Positions 46,666-55,957 of a DNA stretch of 64,000 bases are shown piece after piece. The notes under the pieces are model-generated. The model did no database searches. It was not told where the DNA came from and saw only the letters and a program-made list of their open reading frames with translations. The stretch is from the IMG/VR virus record IMGVR_UViG_3300042503_002394, positions 21,000-84,999 of that record; one strand, given 5' to 3'. Positions within the stretch are counted from its first letter, which is position 1. Every line of letters starts with the position of its first letter. This DNA comes from a virus. Position numbers and translations under genes: made by a program.

Positions 46666-48243
46666 TTATATTTTAACTTCGACAGAAAAACTGTCTTTCA
46701 ACTTTTGAATAAGTGAAACTTTTGTAGAAATCTCCCCATTGTTATTAGGAATATTTGCTTCAGATTCTTCTACTTCCAAATCTTCTTCTTGCTCTTCTTC
46801 AACAATCTTTTCTTCAACTTTTGAAGCGCTTGAAGTTTCGAGTCTTTTTGTAACTTCTTGTTCAATGCGATTTCTTACCTCTTCTTCCAAAGAGGAAATT
46901 GTTGATTTAAGTTTGTGAGCGAAAAGAACAGAAAGTTTTTCTTTATATTGTTCGAATGAATCTTCTGAGTCTTCAAGTTGTTTTACCTCAGCAACAACAA
47001 ATTGCATTTCTTTTTCTGAAAAGCTATATTGATCCTCCAAGAAGTTCATGCGAGAATTAAATAAATCAGCTGCAGCTTTAATTGCATTTTCTGCTCTTAT
47101 CTCGTCCAATTCTTTTTTAGCGTCCTCAAAAGAAGCTTTTAATTGAAGGAGATCGTTTTCAATTTGTTGTTTTGATTCGCGCTCTTGCTGAACTTGAGAT
47201 TTCCATGAATCTGCTTGTTCTGCTAATGCATCCCTCATAATCAAACTAATTGATTTGGCTTGAGACTCTTCAGAACTGATTGAAGCAATGCTTTGCTCTA
47301 ACTTTTCTAAGAATTGGTCGAATTGTTTGTCGTTCATATTTAAAATGTTTTTAAATTTTTTAATCTTTACAATGTTTTTATTAATTAGGGAATTTTTTTG
47401 TTTATTTTCTTTTGAAGAATTATTTAGTAATTCAATATTTGATACACTTTCTTGATTATCGTCGCCATCTTCTTCTTCACGCTCATCTTCTTCTTCATCT
47501 TCCTGTAGTAGATATACGCCAGAAACATTTGCTGCTGGATTTGTTGTTAATGCTGCCCCAAGTGGATAAACTTCTCCGACAATTAATCGATTTACCATTT
47601 GTCCATCTTTATCTAAACCCTTGCCGCCAAAACCTTTTAAATGTTTTTTCATTTCCTGAGCTTCTGATTCATTTTCAATAATTTTTGAATCTTGCAATCT
47701 ATCTGATGCTCCGTAAGCTATTTTATAATCTTTAAAAGCTAATTCCCAACTTGTTGAAATTGATTGATATTCTTTGTTTTCTTTGTCTGAAGCTTGAATA
47801 ATTGCATTAGCTAATTCTGGATAAATATTTTTATAAATTAAACCTGCAGCAGTTATATAATAGGGGTCTTTTCTTCCAGAAAAAGATTGAACGTCATTGT
47901 CTTTAAAGTCTAGTTCTTTATCCGAAAAAGATGCATTTAATATGTGTCCAACAATTTTATTTTTTTTATGCTCAATATTTATTGGTTTATTAGCGAAGCG
48001 TTTAACTGCGTTTATTGCTGTTTCGGAATCTATACCATCTCCATTAGCATTAAATTTATTAACAACCGCCAGATTAAAAACAACAGGCAATACGTCAATG
48101 TTGCTTTTAGCATCAAAAGATTCTGGCATCAAAGATTTTGCTTTTTCTATTACGGAACCTTTTGATATACCAAATTTTCCAAATTCATTCTCAGAAATGA
48201 CTTTTATTGTTCCTTCAAATTTTGTAAGTAATTCTTCTGACAT
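46666..48243 (-). CDS. Prohead protease fused to scaffolding protein
   Basis: The 525-residue product has an N-terminal protease-like half (LPVVFNLAVVNKFNANGDGI near residue 50, and NIEHKKNKIVGHI near residue 94, where His resembles the herpesvirus-type serine protease). An acidic linker (EEDEEEDERE-like) near residue 255 follows. The C-terminal 220 residues form a strong coiled coil (LEKLEQSIASISSEESQAKS), typical of scaffold. An internal ATG at 47337 (M303) would yield the scaffold alone. Confidence 0.75.
   Translation of the reverse strand: MSEELLTKFEGTIKVISENEFGKFGISKGSVIEKAKSLMPESFDAKSNIDVLPVVFNLAVVNKFNANGDGIDSETAINAVKRFANKPINIEHKKNKIVGHILNASFSDKELDFKDNDVQSFSGRKDPYYITAAGLIYKNIYPELANAIIQASDKENKEYQSISTSWELAFKDYKIAYGASDRLQDSKIIENESEAQEMKKHLKGFGGKGLDKDGQMVNRLIVGEVYPLGAALTTNPAANVSGVYLLQEDEEEDEREEEDGDDNQESVSNIELLNNSSKENKQKNSLINKNIVKIKKFKNILNMNDKQFDQFLEKLEQSIASISSEESQAKSISLIMRDALAEQADSWKSQVQQERESKQQIENDLLQLKASFEDAKKELDEIRAENAIKAAADLFNSRMNFLEDQYSFSEKEMQFVVAEVKQLEDSEDSFEQYKEKLSVLFAHKLKSTISSLEEEVRNRIEQEVTKRLETSSASKVEEKIVEEEQEEDLEVEESEANIPNNNGEISTKVSLIQKLKDSFSVEVKI
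47337..47339 (-). promoter_or_regulatory. Candidate internal start for free scaffold
   Basis: ATG at 47339-47337 (M303 of the protease-scaffold) lies in an A/T-rich context just after the linker and begins MNDKQFDQFLEKLEQS, the first heptads of the coiled coil. Nested scaffold starts are known in lambda-like phages. Use here is an inference. Confidence 0.35.
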
Positions 48244-48258
48244 AATTTTGATTACACT
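48244..48258 (-). promoter_or_regulatory. Late-type GTG-TAATCA motif of the protease gene
   Basis: On the minus strand AGTG-TAATCA is followed by 5 bp and the protease-scaffold ATG. No -35 element. Confidence 0.45.
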
Positions 48259-50273
48259 ATAATTTTATTTGAGTGATATAAAATTGCGGCAGATAAGTCG
48301 TCTAACTGATGCTTTGATGCAATATCTAATATTTCTGTTGAAATTCCAAGATCTTGAATTGAATCAAAATCATCAAGTATTGCTGCTAAAGTTAATTCCC
48401 ATTGATCTTTTTCTTTTGAAACAATAATCGATTCACAAACGCTAGAAACTAAATCTTTTTTATTATTCTCTAAATCCTCAACTCCATATTTTTCTGCAAA
48501 TTCTGCGAATGCCTTAAATTCAAATTCATTTATTAATTTTGTTGCTTCAATAATGTTTTTTCTAGAAAAAGCGTTTTTAGCCTTACTCGTGCCAATTGGT
48601 CTTCCTCCAGAAGGAGCAGATGTAGTAGCTGTTTTGTTATTAGGCTTAACTGGAGTTTTTTGAATAGTTTCTTTGTTGTTTGTTTTTTGTGGCACAGTAT
48701 CTAACTCAGCTTCTTGTTTGAGATTAATGCTGTTAACTAATGGCATATAATAACCATCTTCTCTATTCTTTAAGAATTTTTCTTGAGCAGATATAAGATC
48801 ATTTTCATTAGGGAAAGAACCGCTGTTAATTGTTTTTATTCCTTGTTCTGGAGTAAGAACACCAAGTTCCATCATTCTTGTTACAAGTTTTTGTAAATCA
48901 GAGTTATCTAATGTATCTGTTTTAACAAATTTTACCATAGGCCAATTCCTCATACCCATAGCCTTACAAAGTCGCTTGACTTCTGGTTGTAAAAACTCTT
49001 TAATGAATAAGTCTCTGGCCTCATCTAATCTTTGCATGAAAATTTTAAGTTTTAATTGGGTATCTGCATATTTAGATTCGCCAATTAAAATATTTTGAAG
49101 TCCTTCTTCTATATCTTTATTCAAAACTTCATATTTTTCTTTGCCTATAACTTTTCTTAAATCTGGAATGATAAAATCAGCTTTTGTTGTATAGTCAGAA
49201 ACAAGAACTCTGCCAACACTTTGATTTTTAAAAATTTGTTGCATTGCTGCAAGATTTCTATGATTAATGCCACCTTTATCTGGTTCAGCTCCCATTGTAA
49301 CTAACAAAACAACATTCTCAATTGAACGGGCTATTGCTTGATCAATTTTCTTTAATTCCATTTTTTTATTAATATCATCTAAAACTGGAAAACCCATTGG
49401 TATAGAAAGTGGTTCGTAATCTTGTTTTTTAGAAAAAATAACATGAAGAAAATCAGAATCTAATTTAATATACAAACGTTCAGATGTTGTTGCCACACCA
49501 GTTTTAATTCTTACTTGAACATCCTCTGGAAGAGAGTTAAACATTTCTTTTTCATGCTCTGTTTTTGGCTCTCTTAATCTTGATATTTCATATGGTGTTA
49601 ATACTTTGAAATATTGATATTGACTAAAAGATATACTACCCTTAACAGCTATATCAGAAGGGTTAAGCATTAAATAACGAATAGGCACTGGAGTTTTTGT
49701 TGTAGTAGCTCCATAAGATTCAAGTATTTTTTGAGCGTTATCTGTTTTAATCTTTCCGTCTAATCTATACATGAAAACATTTCCTGAGCGATAATATTCT
49801 CTAAAATATTGAGCCTTAAGGTCATGCATTCTAATTCTTTTAAACCATGCCTCGATAAAGCTTTTTGCTTTTTCTGAACCACCTTCTAAATAAATGTCCG
49901 AATCTGCAAATTCTGACATTAAATCTATTGTTGATTTAAATGATGGAATATTAAAATAAGCTCTTTGACAAAGTTGAATTGCATCTCTAGCATCTACAGA
50001 ATCGCTAGAATAGTCGTATGGCAACAGACCATCATCTATGTTTTTAAATCTTTTCGTTGTATAGCTTGATGTTATAGCGTTTTGTCTAACATCGGTTCTA
50101 CTTCCAAATGATAATTTATTAACATTTTGAACTGATTCGTATAAACTTTCACCCACTAAATCTGGCGCAAAACTATCTAAAGGTGTGCTGAAATTTTCAA
50201 TTGAGCTTTCGTTTTTTTCAAATTTTTTCCAATAATCAGATCTTTTTTTATAACTTCTTCTTTCTTTGCTCAT
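48252..50273 (-). CDS. Portal protein
   Basis: The 673-residue product fits the portal position between large terminase and protease. It has an N-terminal region with RDAIQLCQRAYFNIPSFKS near residue 105, the crown-associated helix-rich middle (KKMELKKIDQAIARSIENVV) and a C-terminal Thr/Ser/Pro linker followed by a helical domain. The portal forms the dodecameric ring through which DNA enters and leaves the capsid. It has its own GTG-TAACAA motif. Confidence 0.85.
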   Translation of the reverse strand: MSKERRSYKKRSDYWKKFEKNESSIENFSTPLDSFAPDLVGESLYESVQNVNKLSFGSRTDVRQNAITSSYTTKRFKNIDDGLLPYDYSSDSVDARDAIQLCQRAYFNIPSFKSTIDLMSEFADSDIYLEGGSEKAKSFIEAWFKRIRMHDLKAQYFREYYRSGNVFMYRLDGKIKTDNAQKILESYGATTTKTPVPIRYLMLNPSDIAVKGSISFSQYQYFKVLTPYEISRLREPKTEHEKEMFNSLPEDVQVRIKTGVATTSERLYIKLDSDFLHVIFSKKQDYEPLSIPMGFPVLDDINKKMELKKIDQAIARSIENVVLLVTMGAEPDKGGINHRNLAAMQQIFKNQSVGRVLVSDYTTKADFIIPDLRKVIGKEKYEVLNKDIEEGLQNILIGESKYADTQLKLKIFMQRLDEARDLFIKEFLQPEVKRLCKAMGMRNWPMVKFVKTDTLDNSDLQKLVTRMMELGVLTPEQGIKTINSGSFPNENDLISAQEKFLKNREDGYYMPLVNSINLKQEAELDTVPQKTNNKETIQKTPVKPNNKTATTSAPSGGRPIGTSKAKNAFSRKNIIEATKLINEFEFKAFAEFAEKYGVEDLENNKKDLVSSVCESIIVSKEKDQWELTLAAILDDFDSIQDLGISTEILDIASKHQLDDLSAAILYHSNKIIV

Positions 50274-50289
50274 ATGTAATTGTTACACT
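50274..50289 (-). promoter_or_regulatory. Late-type GTG-TAACAA motif of the portal gene
   Basis: On the minus strand AGTG-TAACAA is followed by 6 bp and the portal ATG. No -35 element. Confidence 0.45.
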
Positions 50290-50315
50290 TAACTTTAAAA
50301 AGTTACTTTCAACTT

Positions 50316-52211
50316 TCAAATTGAAAATGGAATAAAAGTATTAAATTCTTTTTTTTCTTCTTTTACGTTGCCAGAGTCGAATAATATTTTTGAAAACCAA
50401 TTTCCAAGAACTAAAGCTGAATAAGAGTCTTTTCTAGCTCTATTTGGACCTTTTTGGCGTTTTAAATTTTGTGGAAGTTGAAATGATTGAGTTCCTTGTG
50501 GATTCGAAACGACCTCAATGTTGGCGCATTCAGATTTTGTTAATTCTATCATTGTTTTTTGATGATCAATAAAATCAATCATTGCCGCCGCTTGTGAAGT
50601 TTTTGACAATTTTAAATCCCACTTTAAATTTTCTACAGGAATTGTTTTTTTTCTTTGTTCGTCAAAATGTTCGTCAATAGCTCTAGATGCAAACAAGATT
50701 CTTTTATGATCAATTGATGCCTGAAGCATTTCATTTGCAGATCTAATCCAAGAAGCAGATGGTTTTCTTAAAATACAATATCTTCTTTCTTTTTGGTTAT
50801 ATTGATTTTTAAACATTAATAATTCTTCATGATATAATTCTGGTTTATCAAAATCAACTTCAATTGTATTAATTTTTAATGCAGCTTTTTTGAATAATTC
50901 ACTTTCATTGCATGAATTTATAAATTGAACTCCTCCATTATAGTCTCCGCATATTCCTACAATATTAAAGTGATTGATCAAATAAAAGAAATAAAACATA
51001 TGTTCTTTTAAATCAACTCCAGCAATAGCATAACTATGAACAAGACATACTTTTTGATCTTCTCTATTTACTTTAAATACTTGTATGGCAAAATGGTCTG
51101 CGCTGCTATTTCCAGCCCAGTTGGGGTCAAATGAAATGATATATTCATCACTAGGATTACCAATAACTTCAACTGCTGGAAAATCTCCATCAGGAATTGT
51201 GCAAGCAGCCATTTTAGATAGTCTAAAATAACCATCACTTTCATCAACAAATTGCGCTCCGAATTCTCTTTTAAATTGCATTTCACTCATTGTTGCTTTT
51301 GCTTGTTTAAGCAAATTTTGATCATACAGCCTTTGTGGAGCGCAATCATAACTTAATTGCATTATTAAACGATAGGCATTATCACTTAATTCATCTTCAT
51401 CTTCATTTTCTTGACTAAGATCTTCTCCAAAAATTAATGATTCGTACTTTTTGTAAAGTTTATACATATATTCAAATTTAAAGGACGGAGATGATAAGAT
51501 TATCAATTTATTATTGGGCCACACATATCTTTCATCTTCTTGCATCTCGCCTTTATCGATTATTCTCGATTCTAATTTATGAAGCTCCTCTCTTTCAATG
51601 GGGTTTTCAATAACCCCTAAGAATGGAAGAATAACTTCCGTAAAGATTTTTTCTGGTATAGTTAAGAACTCATCAAGAACTATTCGATTAAATCGAAAAC
51701 CACGTAAGCGTTCTCCATTAGCTAATGGCAAAGCAATTGCCCTGCTATTGCCAATAGATAGTGTCCACATATCTGTGCCTTTTGTAATTTTAACACCACA
51801 ATCTTTTGCTAATTTTGCTTCTGGCTTAGATAATATATCTTCCATTTTTTGGAAAATTTGTTTAGACTGTCTAAAACTTCCCGCAATAACACCGATATTA
51901 GCTCTTGGATTTAATAAACATTCAAGCAATACATAAATTGCAGTAGAATACGTTTTAGACATACCCCGTGAAAACACAAACATTGAATAATCGGAAACCA
52001 TCATTCCTTTAATTGCCATTGTTTGGAACGGAAATAATTTAACTCCTAAAAATAATTCTGCAGTATAAGCAATATTATTTCTTAGAAAACGATATAATTC
52101 GTATTTCGCTTCTTCTTCAGATAGATTTCTATCTATTAATTTTAGATGCTCGTTTAATTGATTAGCCGAATAATCAAGTCGAAATCTTTGTTTTCCTTTT
52201 TGCCATGCCAT
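50316..52211 (-). CDS. terL: Terminase large subunit
   Basis: The 631-residue product is the DNA-packaging motor. The ATPase half has a Walker A-like SRGMSKT (residues 81-87) and Walker B IVLDEF with D180/E181. The nuclease half has the three acidic elements of TerL RNase H-like domains: SFDPNWAG near residue 365, GICGDYNGG near 425, and RKDSYSALVLGNW near 603. Upstream are an ERCC4-type nuclease and a possible small subunit. The start overlaps the previous gene by 38 bp. Confidence 0.92.
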   Translation of the reverse strand: MAWQKGKQRFRLDYSANQLNEHLKLIDRNLSEEEAKYELYRFLRNNIAYTAELFLGVKLFPFQTMAIKGMMVSDYSMFVFSRGMSKTYSTAIYVLLECLLNPRANIGVIAGSFRQSKQIFQKMEDILSKPEAKLAKDCGVKITKGTDMWTLSIGNSRAIALPLANGERLRGFRFNRIVLDEFLTIPEKIFTEVILPFLGVIENPIEREELHKLESRIIDKGEMQEDERYVWPNNKLIILSSPSFKFEYMYKLYKKYESLIFGEDLSQENEDEDELSDNAYRLIMQLSYDCAPQRLYDQNLLKQAKATMSEMQFKREFGAQFVDESDGYFRLSKMAACTIPDGDFPAVEVIGNPSDEYIISFDPNWAGNSSADHFAIQVFKVNREDQKVCLVHSYAIAGVDLKEHMFYFFYLINHFNIVGICGDYNGGVQFINSCNESELFKKAALKINTIEVDFDKPELYHEELLMFKNQYNQKERRYCILRKPSASWIRSANEMLQASIDHKRILFASRAIDEHFDEQRKKTIPVENLKWDLKLSKTSQAAAMIDFIDHQKTMIELTKSECANIEVVSNPQGTQSFQLPQNLKRQKGPNRARKDSYSALVLGNWFSKILFDSGNVKEEKKEFNTFIPFSI

Positions 52212-53124
52212 GAATTTTATTATCTATGTAATATTGAAGATCAACGTTCCATAATTGATCTCCATAATATAATATTTTAGGTATTATTTTTGTAGCCCCT
52301 GATCTAGACGAGGCAAAAATAATTTGTAAATTTTTAGGATAATCTATAATAAGATTTCTTAAATTGTGCCAGACAAAGCCCAAATTGGACTTAAAATTTG
52401 ATGTCTCGTTATCTTGTTCAATCTTATCAATGCTAGATTCAACCACAACGAACATATAACAGTTAAACTTAACGCACCTATCCATTTCACGCCTAAATCT
52501 ATCAATATCTTTACCAAATGTCTGTCTAAAATCATCTTGTGCTTTTCTGTCTATAAATGTTTTTGTATAAAAATCTCCTCCAGCAGTATAGTCTCCAAAA
52601 TCTAGTTTCTGTTGAAGAGAGTTCTTATATATGATAGGATTTTTTTCTCTAGTGTCTATAAATATTTTTAATTCGTCGCAATTTTGATTCCAAAAATTTT
52701 CTGGTATTTTTTTATTGAACCATTGATCTATTGAAAGTTTTTTTAAAAAAAATGAGTATGAACCAAATATTTTTTTATAATTATTTATATCAGCCATTTC
52801 TGAAAGTTGATAATATAAATTTGGCGGAGATATAGATATATTTTTTTCTTCAAATCTTTGCTTTGCTTTTTCTATTACATAAGGTTCTGTGGTAAAAGAG
52901 TCGTTACAGTCTAACCAACTTAGATAATTATCAAATGAATTAAAGTCTTCACGAAAATATTGATCGTAGCTTTTAAAAGCTAATAAATTTTTTGTAAATA
53001 AATCATGTTTTTTATAATGCTTTACATAATAATCGCCAATTCTTAAAGAATGAGCTTTAAGATGATGATGAAAACTTTTGCGGCTTTGAAATTCTTCGCC
53101 ACATTCTTTGCATTTATAATCCAT
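52174..53124 (-). CDS. C2H2 zinc finger protein with ERCC4/XPF-like nuclease domain
   Basis: The 316-residue product has an N-terminal zinc finger (C5, C8, H21, H25). The C-terminal half matches the ERCC4 nuclease pattern: IDTREK at 155-160, GDYTAGG at 176-182, and DRKAQDDF at 191-198, where the usual ERK reads DRK. Such enzymes cut branched or flap DNA. Its position between the packaging genes suggests resolving DNA branches before or during packaging. The activity is inferred. Confidence 0.75.
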   Translation of the reverse strand: MDYKCKECGEEFQSRKSFHHHLKAHSLRIGDYYVKHYKKHDLFTKNLLAFKSYDQYFREDFNSFDNYLSWLDCNDSFTTEPYVIEKAKQRFEEKNISISPPNLYYQLSEMADINNYKKIFGSYSFFLKKLSIDQWFNKKIPENFWNQNCDELKIFIDTREKNPIIYKNSLQQKLDFGDYTAGGDFYTKTFIDRKAQDDFRQTFGKDIDRFRREMDRCVKFNCYMFVVVESSIDKIEQDNETSNFKSNLGFVWHNLRNLIIDYPKNLQIIFASSRSGATKIIPKILYYGDQLWNVDLQYYIDNKIHGMAKRKTKIST

Positions 53125-54185
53125 TATAATAATTCTCGTTTGGAAATGCCAAGAATTCTAGCTTTAAATTCATCCATGGATTCCAATCTGTCAGCTTCTT
53201 GTTCAATTAATTTGTTTTGAAGTTCGGCCATCATGATCATTCTATCTCTTTCTTCTTTATCTTGGAATGCTTCAACTAAAGCAAAAATATTACCACTTTG
53301 CTCTCCCTTCTCTTTAAGTCTAGCTTGACGACTACCATTAAGATCTTTGGTTAAAGATTCAATTCGTTTTTCACATTGATTGAGTTCTTCGCTAGTTGCC
53401 TTAATAATCTCAGTTAAACGCATAGTGATATCTCTATCATTATCAGCGTCATTAAGTAAACCATTTAGTCTATCCATTCTTTGTTGAATGTGCTTCTGGC
53501 GTACATAATTAGCGCAAACAGTAATATAAAGGTTTTGTTCGTCTACTGTAAGATCTGGCTTATCCCAGACTACACGCACATATTCACTTTCAAATAACTC
53601 TCTATCTGATATGGTTGAATATTGATTAATTATATTTATAAATCTTGGGCTTCTTAAATAAATTAAAAGCTTTTCACAAAGCCTTTTCTGTTTGGTTGAC
53701 ATTGTTATTTCGTCTAAATTAACGCCAGCCCAATCATTGATTTTTTTTATAACTCTGGATATAGACTTTGGCGGTGTCCAACGATCAGAGGTAATTTGAT
53801 CCTCTTCATTTATTATTTCGGGCCTATTTCTTTTAAGAAATTCTGTTACCACCCTGTGCTTTATACTTAAGGATTGTATGCTCCTATCTTTAAAAGCTAA
53901 TCTGCTCGCTTCAAGTGCATTAATACCATTTTCAATATTATCACTCATTAAGAACTCTTTTTGTTCTTTTGTTAATTCTATTTCATCAACTTTTTCAACT
54001 AATGATGTTTTATAATTGAGATTTTGTTTACTTAAAAACGATCTAACTAGTCTTCCCTCGATACTCCTTCCATCAATGTTGGGGTTATTAAATACTTTTT
54101 TTGTTAATTCTCTCAAATCAGGAGTCTTTGCGAAGCCTTCTAATATAAGTTTCTTTTGATCTTCTGTAAGCTCTTGTTCGTTCAT
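53124..54185 (-). CDS. Possible terminase small subunit
   Basis: The 353-residue product contains two similar N-terminal helix-turn-helix-type repeats (LTEDQKKLILEGFAKTPDLR and LTKEQKEFLMSD, each followed by a conserved basic turn ending in RSFLSKQ or TEFLKRN). The C-terminal half is a long coiled coil. DNA-binding repeats, oligomerising coil and location just upstream of TerL fit a small terminase. The ATG overlaps the stop of the upstream gene. Confidence 0.5.
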   Translation of the reverse strand: MNEQELTEDQKKLILEGFAKTPDLRELTKKVFNNPNIDGRSIEGRLVRSFLSKQNLNYKTSLVEKVDEIELTKEQKEFLMSDNIENGINALEASRLAFKDRSIQSLSIKHRVVTEFLKRNRPEIINEEDQITSDRWTPPKSISRVIKKINDWAGVNLDEITMSTKQKRLCEKLLIYLRSPRFINIINQYSTISDRELFESEYVRVVWDKPDLTVDEQNLYITVCANYVRQKHIQQRMDRLNGLLNDADNDRDITMRLTEIIKATSEELNQCEKRIESLTKDLNGSRQARLKEKGEQSGNIFALVEAFQDKEERDRMIMMAELQNKLIEQEADRLESMDEFKARILGISKRELL

Positions 54186-54862
54186 AAAATATCATTATTT
54201 TTTAATACATTAATGGCAATCTCATAAAATTTCTTCTTTAAATTATTTATTTGCTTGTATCTTATTGTTTTTCTTTTCGATGAATCTGCTTTAAATTTAA
54301 AAAAAACTGCAATTTGCTCTTCAGAGTAATTTTCTATATAAAGCATCTTGTAAACAATTTTATGCTTTTCATTTAATTCATTCATAACCAAAGAATGAAG
54401 TTTATTCTGAGCTGCGTCATAATTAAAATTATCTTCGATATAAGTTTCGCCAAGAAACAATCCATCTTCCATTGGTAATGGCAGTTTTAAGTTGTACGCT
54501 TTTTCTTTTTTCTTTTGCCATTTAGAATAAGAGTCGCATTCAGAATTTTGTTTTCCATTTTTAGTAAATGAGCATGAATCACCTCCCAAATAAAACGGAC
54601 ACTTTAAACATGGTTTTGCAAAATTAGAATAATTATTCCTAATCATATTTTTCATTTGATTAGATATAATCATTGCCGCCCATGGTTTAAATGGGCGATC
54701 TTGATCCCACAAGTGCCATTTTTTAAAAATATGTAATCTTATCATTTGACAGACATCATCATAGTCTAACCATGAGATGGCATCCAATTGCCATTTAGCG
54801 CGATATTTCTTAAGAAGCTCTTCTAGTTCTTCGTTTTTTTCCTCATAAGTAAAATTATTCAT
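54182..54862 (-). CDS. Late sigma-like factor with zinc-type insert
   Basis: The 226-residue product has a region 2-like N-terminal half (WLDYDDVCQMIRLHIFKKW, then PFKPWAAMIISNQMKNMIRN), the pattern of T4 gp55-like late sigma factors. A cysteine-rich insert follows (CLKCPFYLGGDSC and a later C). The C-terminal half has a region 4-like helix-turn-helix (LNEKHKIVYKMLYIENYSEE). It may read the GTG-TAATTA motif found before late genes. Confidence 0.65.
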   Translation of the reverse strand: MNNFTYEEKNEELEELLKKYRAKWQLDAISWLDYDDVCQMIRLHIFKKWHLWDQDRPFKPWAAMIISNQMKNMIRNNYSNFAKPCLKCPFYLGGDSCSFTKNGKQNSECDSYSKWQKKKEKAYNLKLPLPMEDGLFLGETYIEDNFNYDAAQNKLHSLVMNELNEKHKIVYKMLYIENYSEEQIAVFFKFKADSSKRKTIRYKQINNLKKKFYEIAINVLKNNDIL

Positions 54863-55238
54863 CAGATATTTCAGTAACTTTAGATGTAGAACATTCCTTG
54901 CGGATTTGAGCTAAAAGCTCATCGCCTTCTGGTCCAAGAAAACCATCTCTTTTAAAGCCATCTCTTGGAGCTGGGTTTGACCAAAGATCATCTAATGTAA
55001 GATTTTTATTAAATCCTTCATAAGAAATTGATTTTTTTAGTTTGGAAATATCTATATCATCTAAGTTAAATTCTTCATCAAAATCATCTTCTTGATTATG
55101 AGATCTGATTACTTTTTTCTCGGCAGAATTTACTTTAGTTGTTGTATTAAAGGGGTTACCACAACCAGCGCAAAATTTGGGCCTTGAAACTTCAAATACG
55201 TTTTTAAAACCACACTGAATACAAAATTCTTTGTTCAT
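54855..55238 (-). CDS. Zinc-ribbon acidic protein
   Basis: The 127-residue product begins MNKEFCIQCGF and continues with FCAGCGNPF, two CxxC pairs 16 residues apart that form a zinc ribbon. The remainder is acidic and predicted disordered (EDDFDEEFNLDDIDIS). It is directly upstream of the late sigma-like gene and overlaps it by 8 bp. This suggests a transcription-linked role, perhaps as a sigma or polymerase accessory. Confidence 0.6.
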   Translation of the reverse strand: MNKEFCIQCGFKNVFEVSRPKFCAGCGNPFNTTTKVNSAEKKVIRSHNQEDDFDEEFNLDDIDISKLKKSISYEGFNKNLTLDDLWSNPAPRDGFKRDGFLGPEGDELLAQIRKECSTSKVTEISDE

Positions 55239-55252
55239 ACACTTATTTTACA

Positions 55253-55933
55253 TTAAAAATTCTTTTTTTCTATTTTTTCTATAATATAAGTTATAATTGG
55301 ATCACGAATTATATCAGTTTTATCAAATGCTAAATTATAAATGCCCATTGACTGACTTTCTTCGTCGTTAAATATTTCTGAGAATTTTTCAAAACCAGTA
55401 GAACGTATATCGCTCTGCATTATATCTCCGCATAAAAATATCTTACTGTTTCTGCCGATACGAGTTATAATTGTTGTTAATTCTTTAACAGACATATTCT
55501 GAGCTTCATCAACAATCACAATTTTCTCGCGCCAAGATTGGCCGCGAATAAAATTTATTGGTTCGGCGCTAAGAACTTGTTTTTGTTTTAAGTATATTTT
55601 TTCTGGCTCATTTAAAAGCTCATCTATTTTATCTTCCAAGGGAGCCATATATGGCCCGAATTTATCATTCATAGAACCCTTTAAGAAACCAAGACTTCTA
55701 TCCGCACTTTCAATAACACTTCTTAAATATAAAATACTTAAAAGAGAATCGGCGCTATAAAGTTGAAGAGCAGTATAAACAGATAAAAATGTTTTTGCAG
55801 TTCCAGCTGGTCCACTTAAGAATACTATCCTAGTATTCGGTGAACTCATTATTTTGTAGAAATTATCTTGCTTTGGAGTTAATTCTATATGTGACAACAA
55901 TAGACCATTAGAGTAGCCGCTTTTTTTTGACAT
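55253..55933 (-). CDS. phoH: PhoH-like ATPase
   Basis: The 226-residue product has LTPKQDNFYKIM, P-loop GPAGTAKT at residues 41-48, and Walker B IVIVDEAQNM near residue 138, the hallmark of the PhoH family common in phages. It hydrolyses ATP and is thought to act on RNA or nucleic acid metabolism, though its role in phages is not settled. It is the first gene of the late minus-strand module. A GGTG-TAAATT motif lies 10 bp upstream. Confidence 0.9.
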   Translation of the reverse strand: MSKKSGYSNGLLLSHIELTPKQDNFYKIMSSPNTRIVFLSGPAGTAKTFLSVYTALQLYSADSLLSILYLRSVIESADRSLGFLKGSMNDKFGPYMAPLEDKIDELLNEPEKIYLKQKQVLSAEPINFIRGQSWREKIVIVDEAQNMSVKELTTIITRIGRNSKIFLCGDIMQSDIRSTGFEKFSEIFNDEESQSMGIYNLAFDKTDIIRDPIITYIIEKIEKKNF

Positions 55934-55957
55934 TCAATAACATAATTTACACCAAAA
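55927..55957 (+). promoter_or_regulatory. Weak sigma70-like promoter before 55958
   Basis: TTGACA (55927-55932), 15 bp, TACACC (55948-55953), 4 bp, then ATG at 55958. It overlaps the late-type motif of phoH on the other strand (GGTG-TAAATT at 55953-55944), so the two may compete. Confidence 0.35.
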
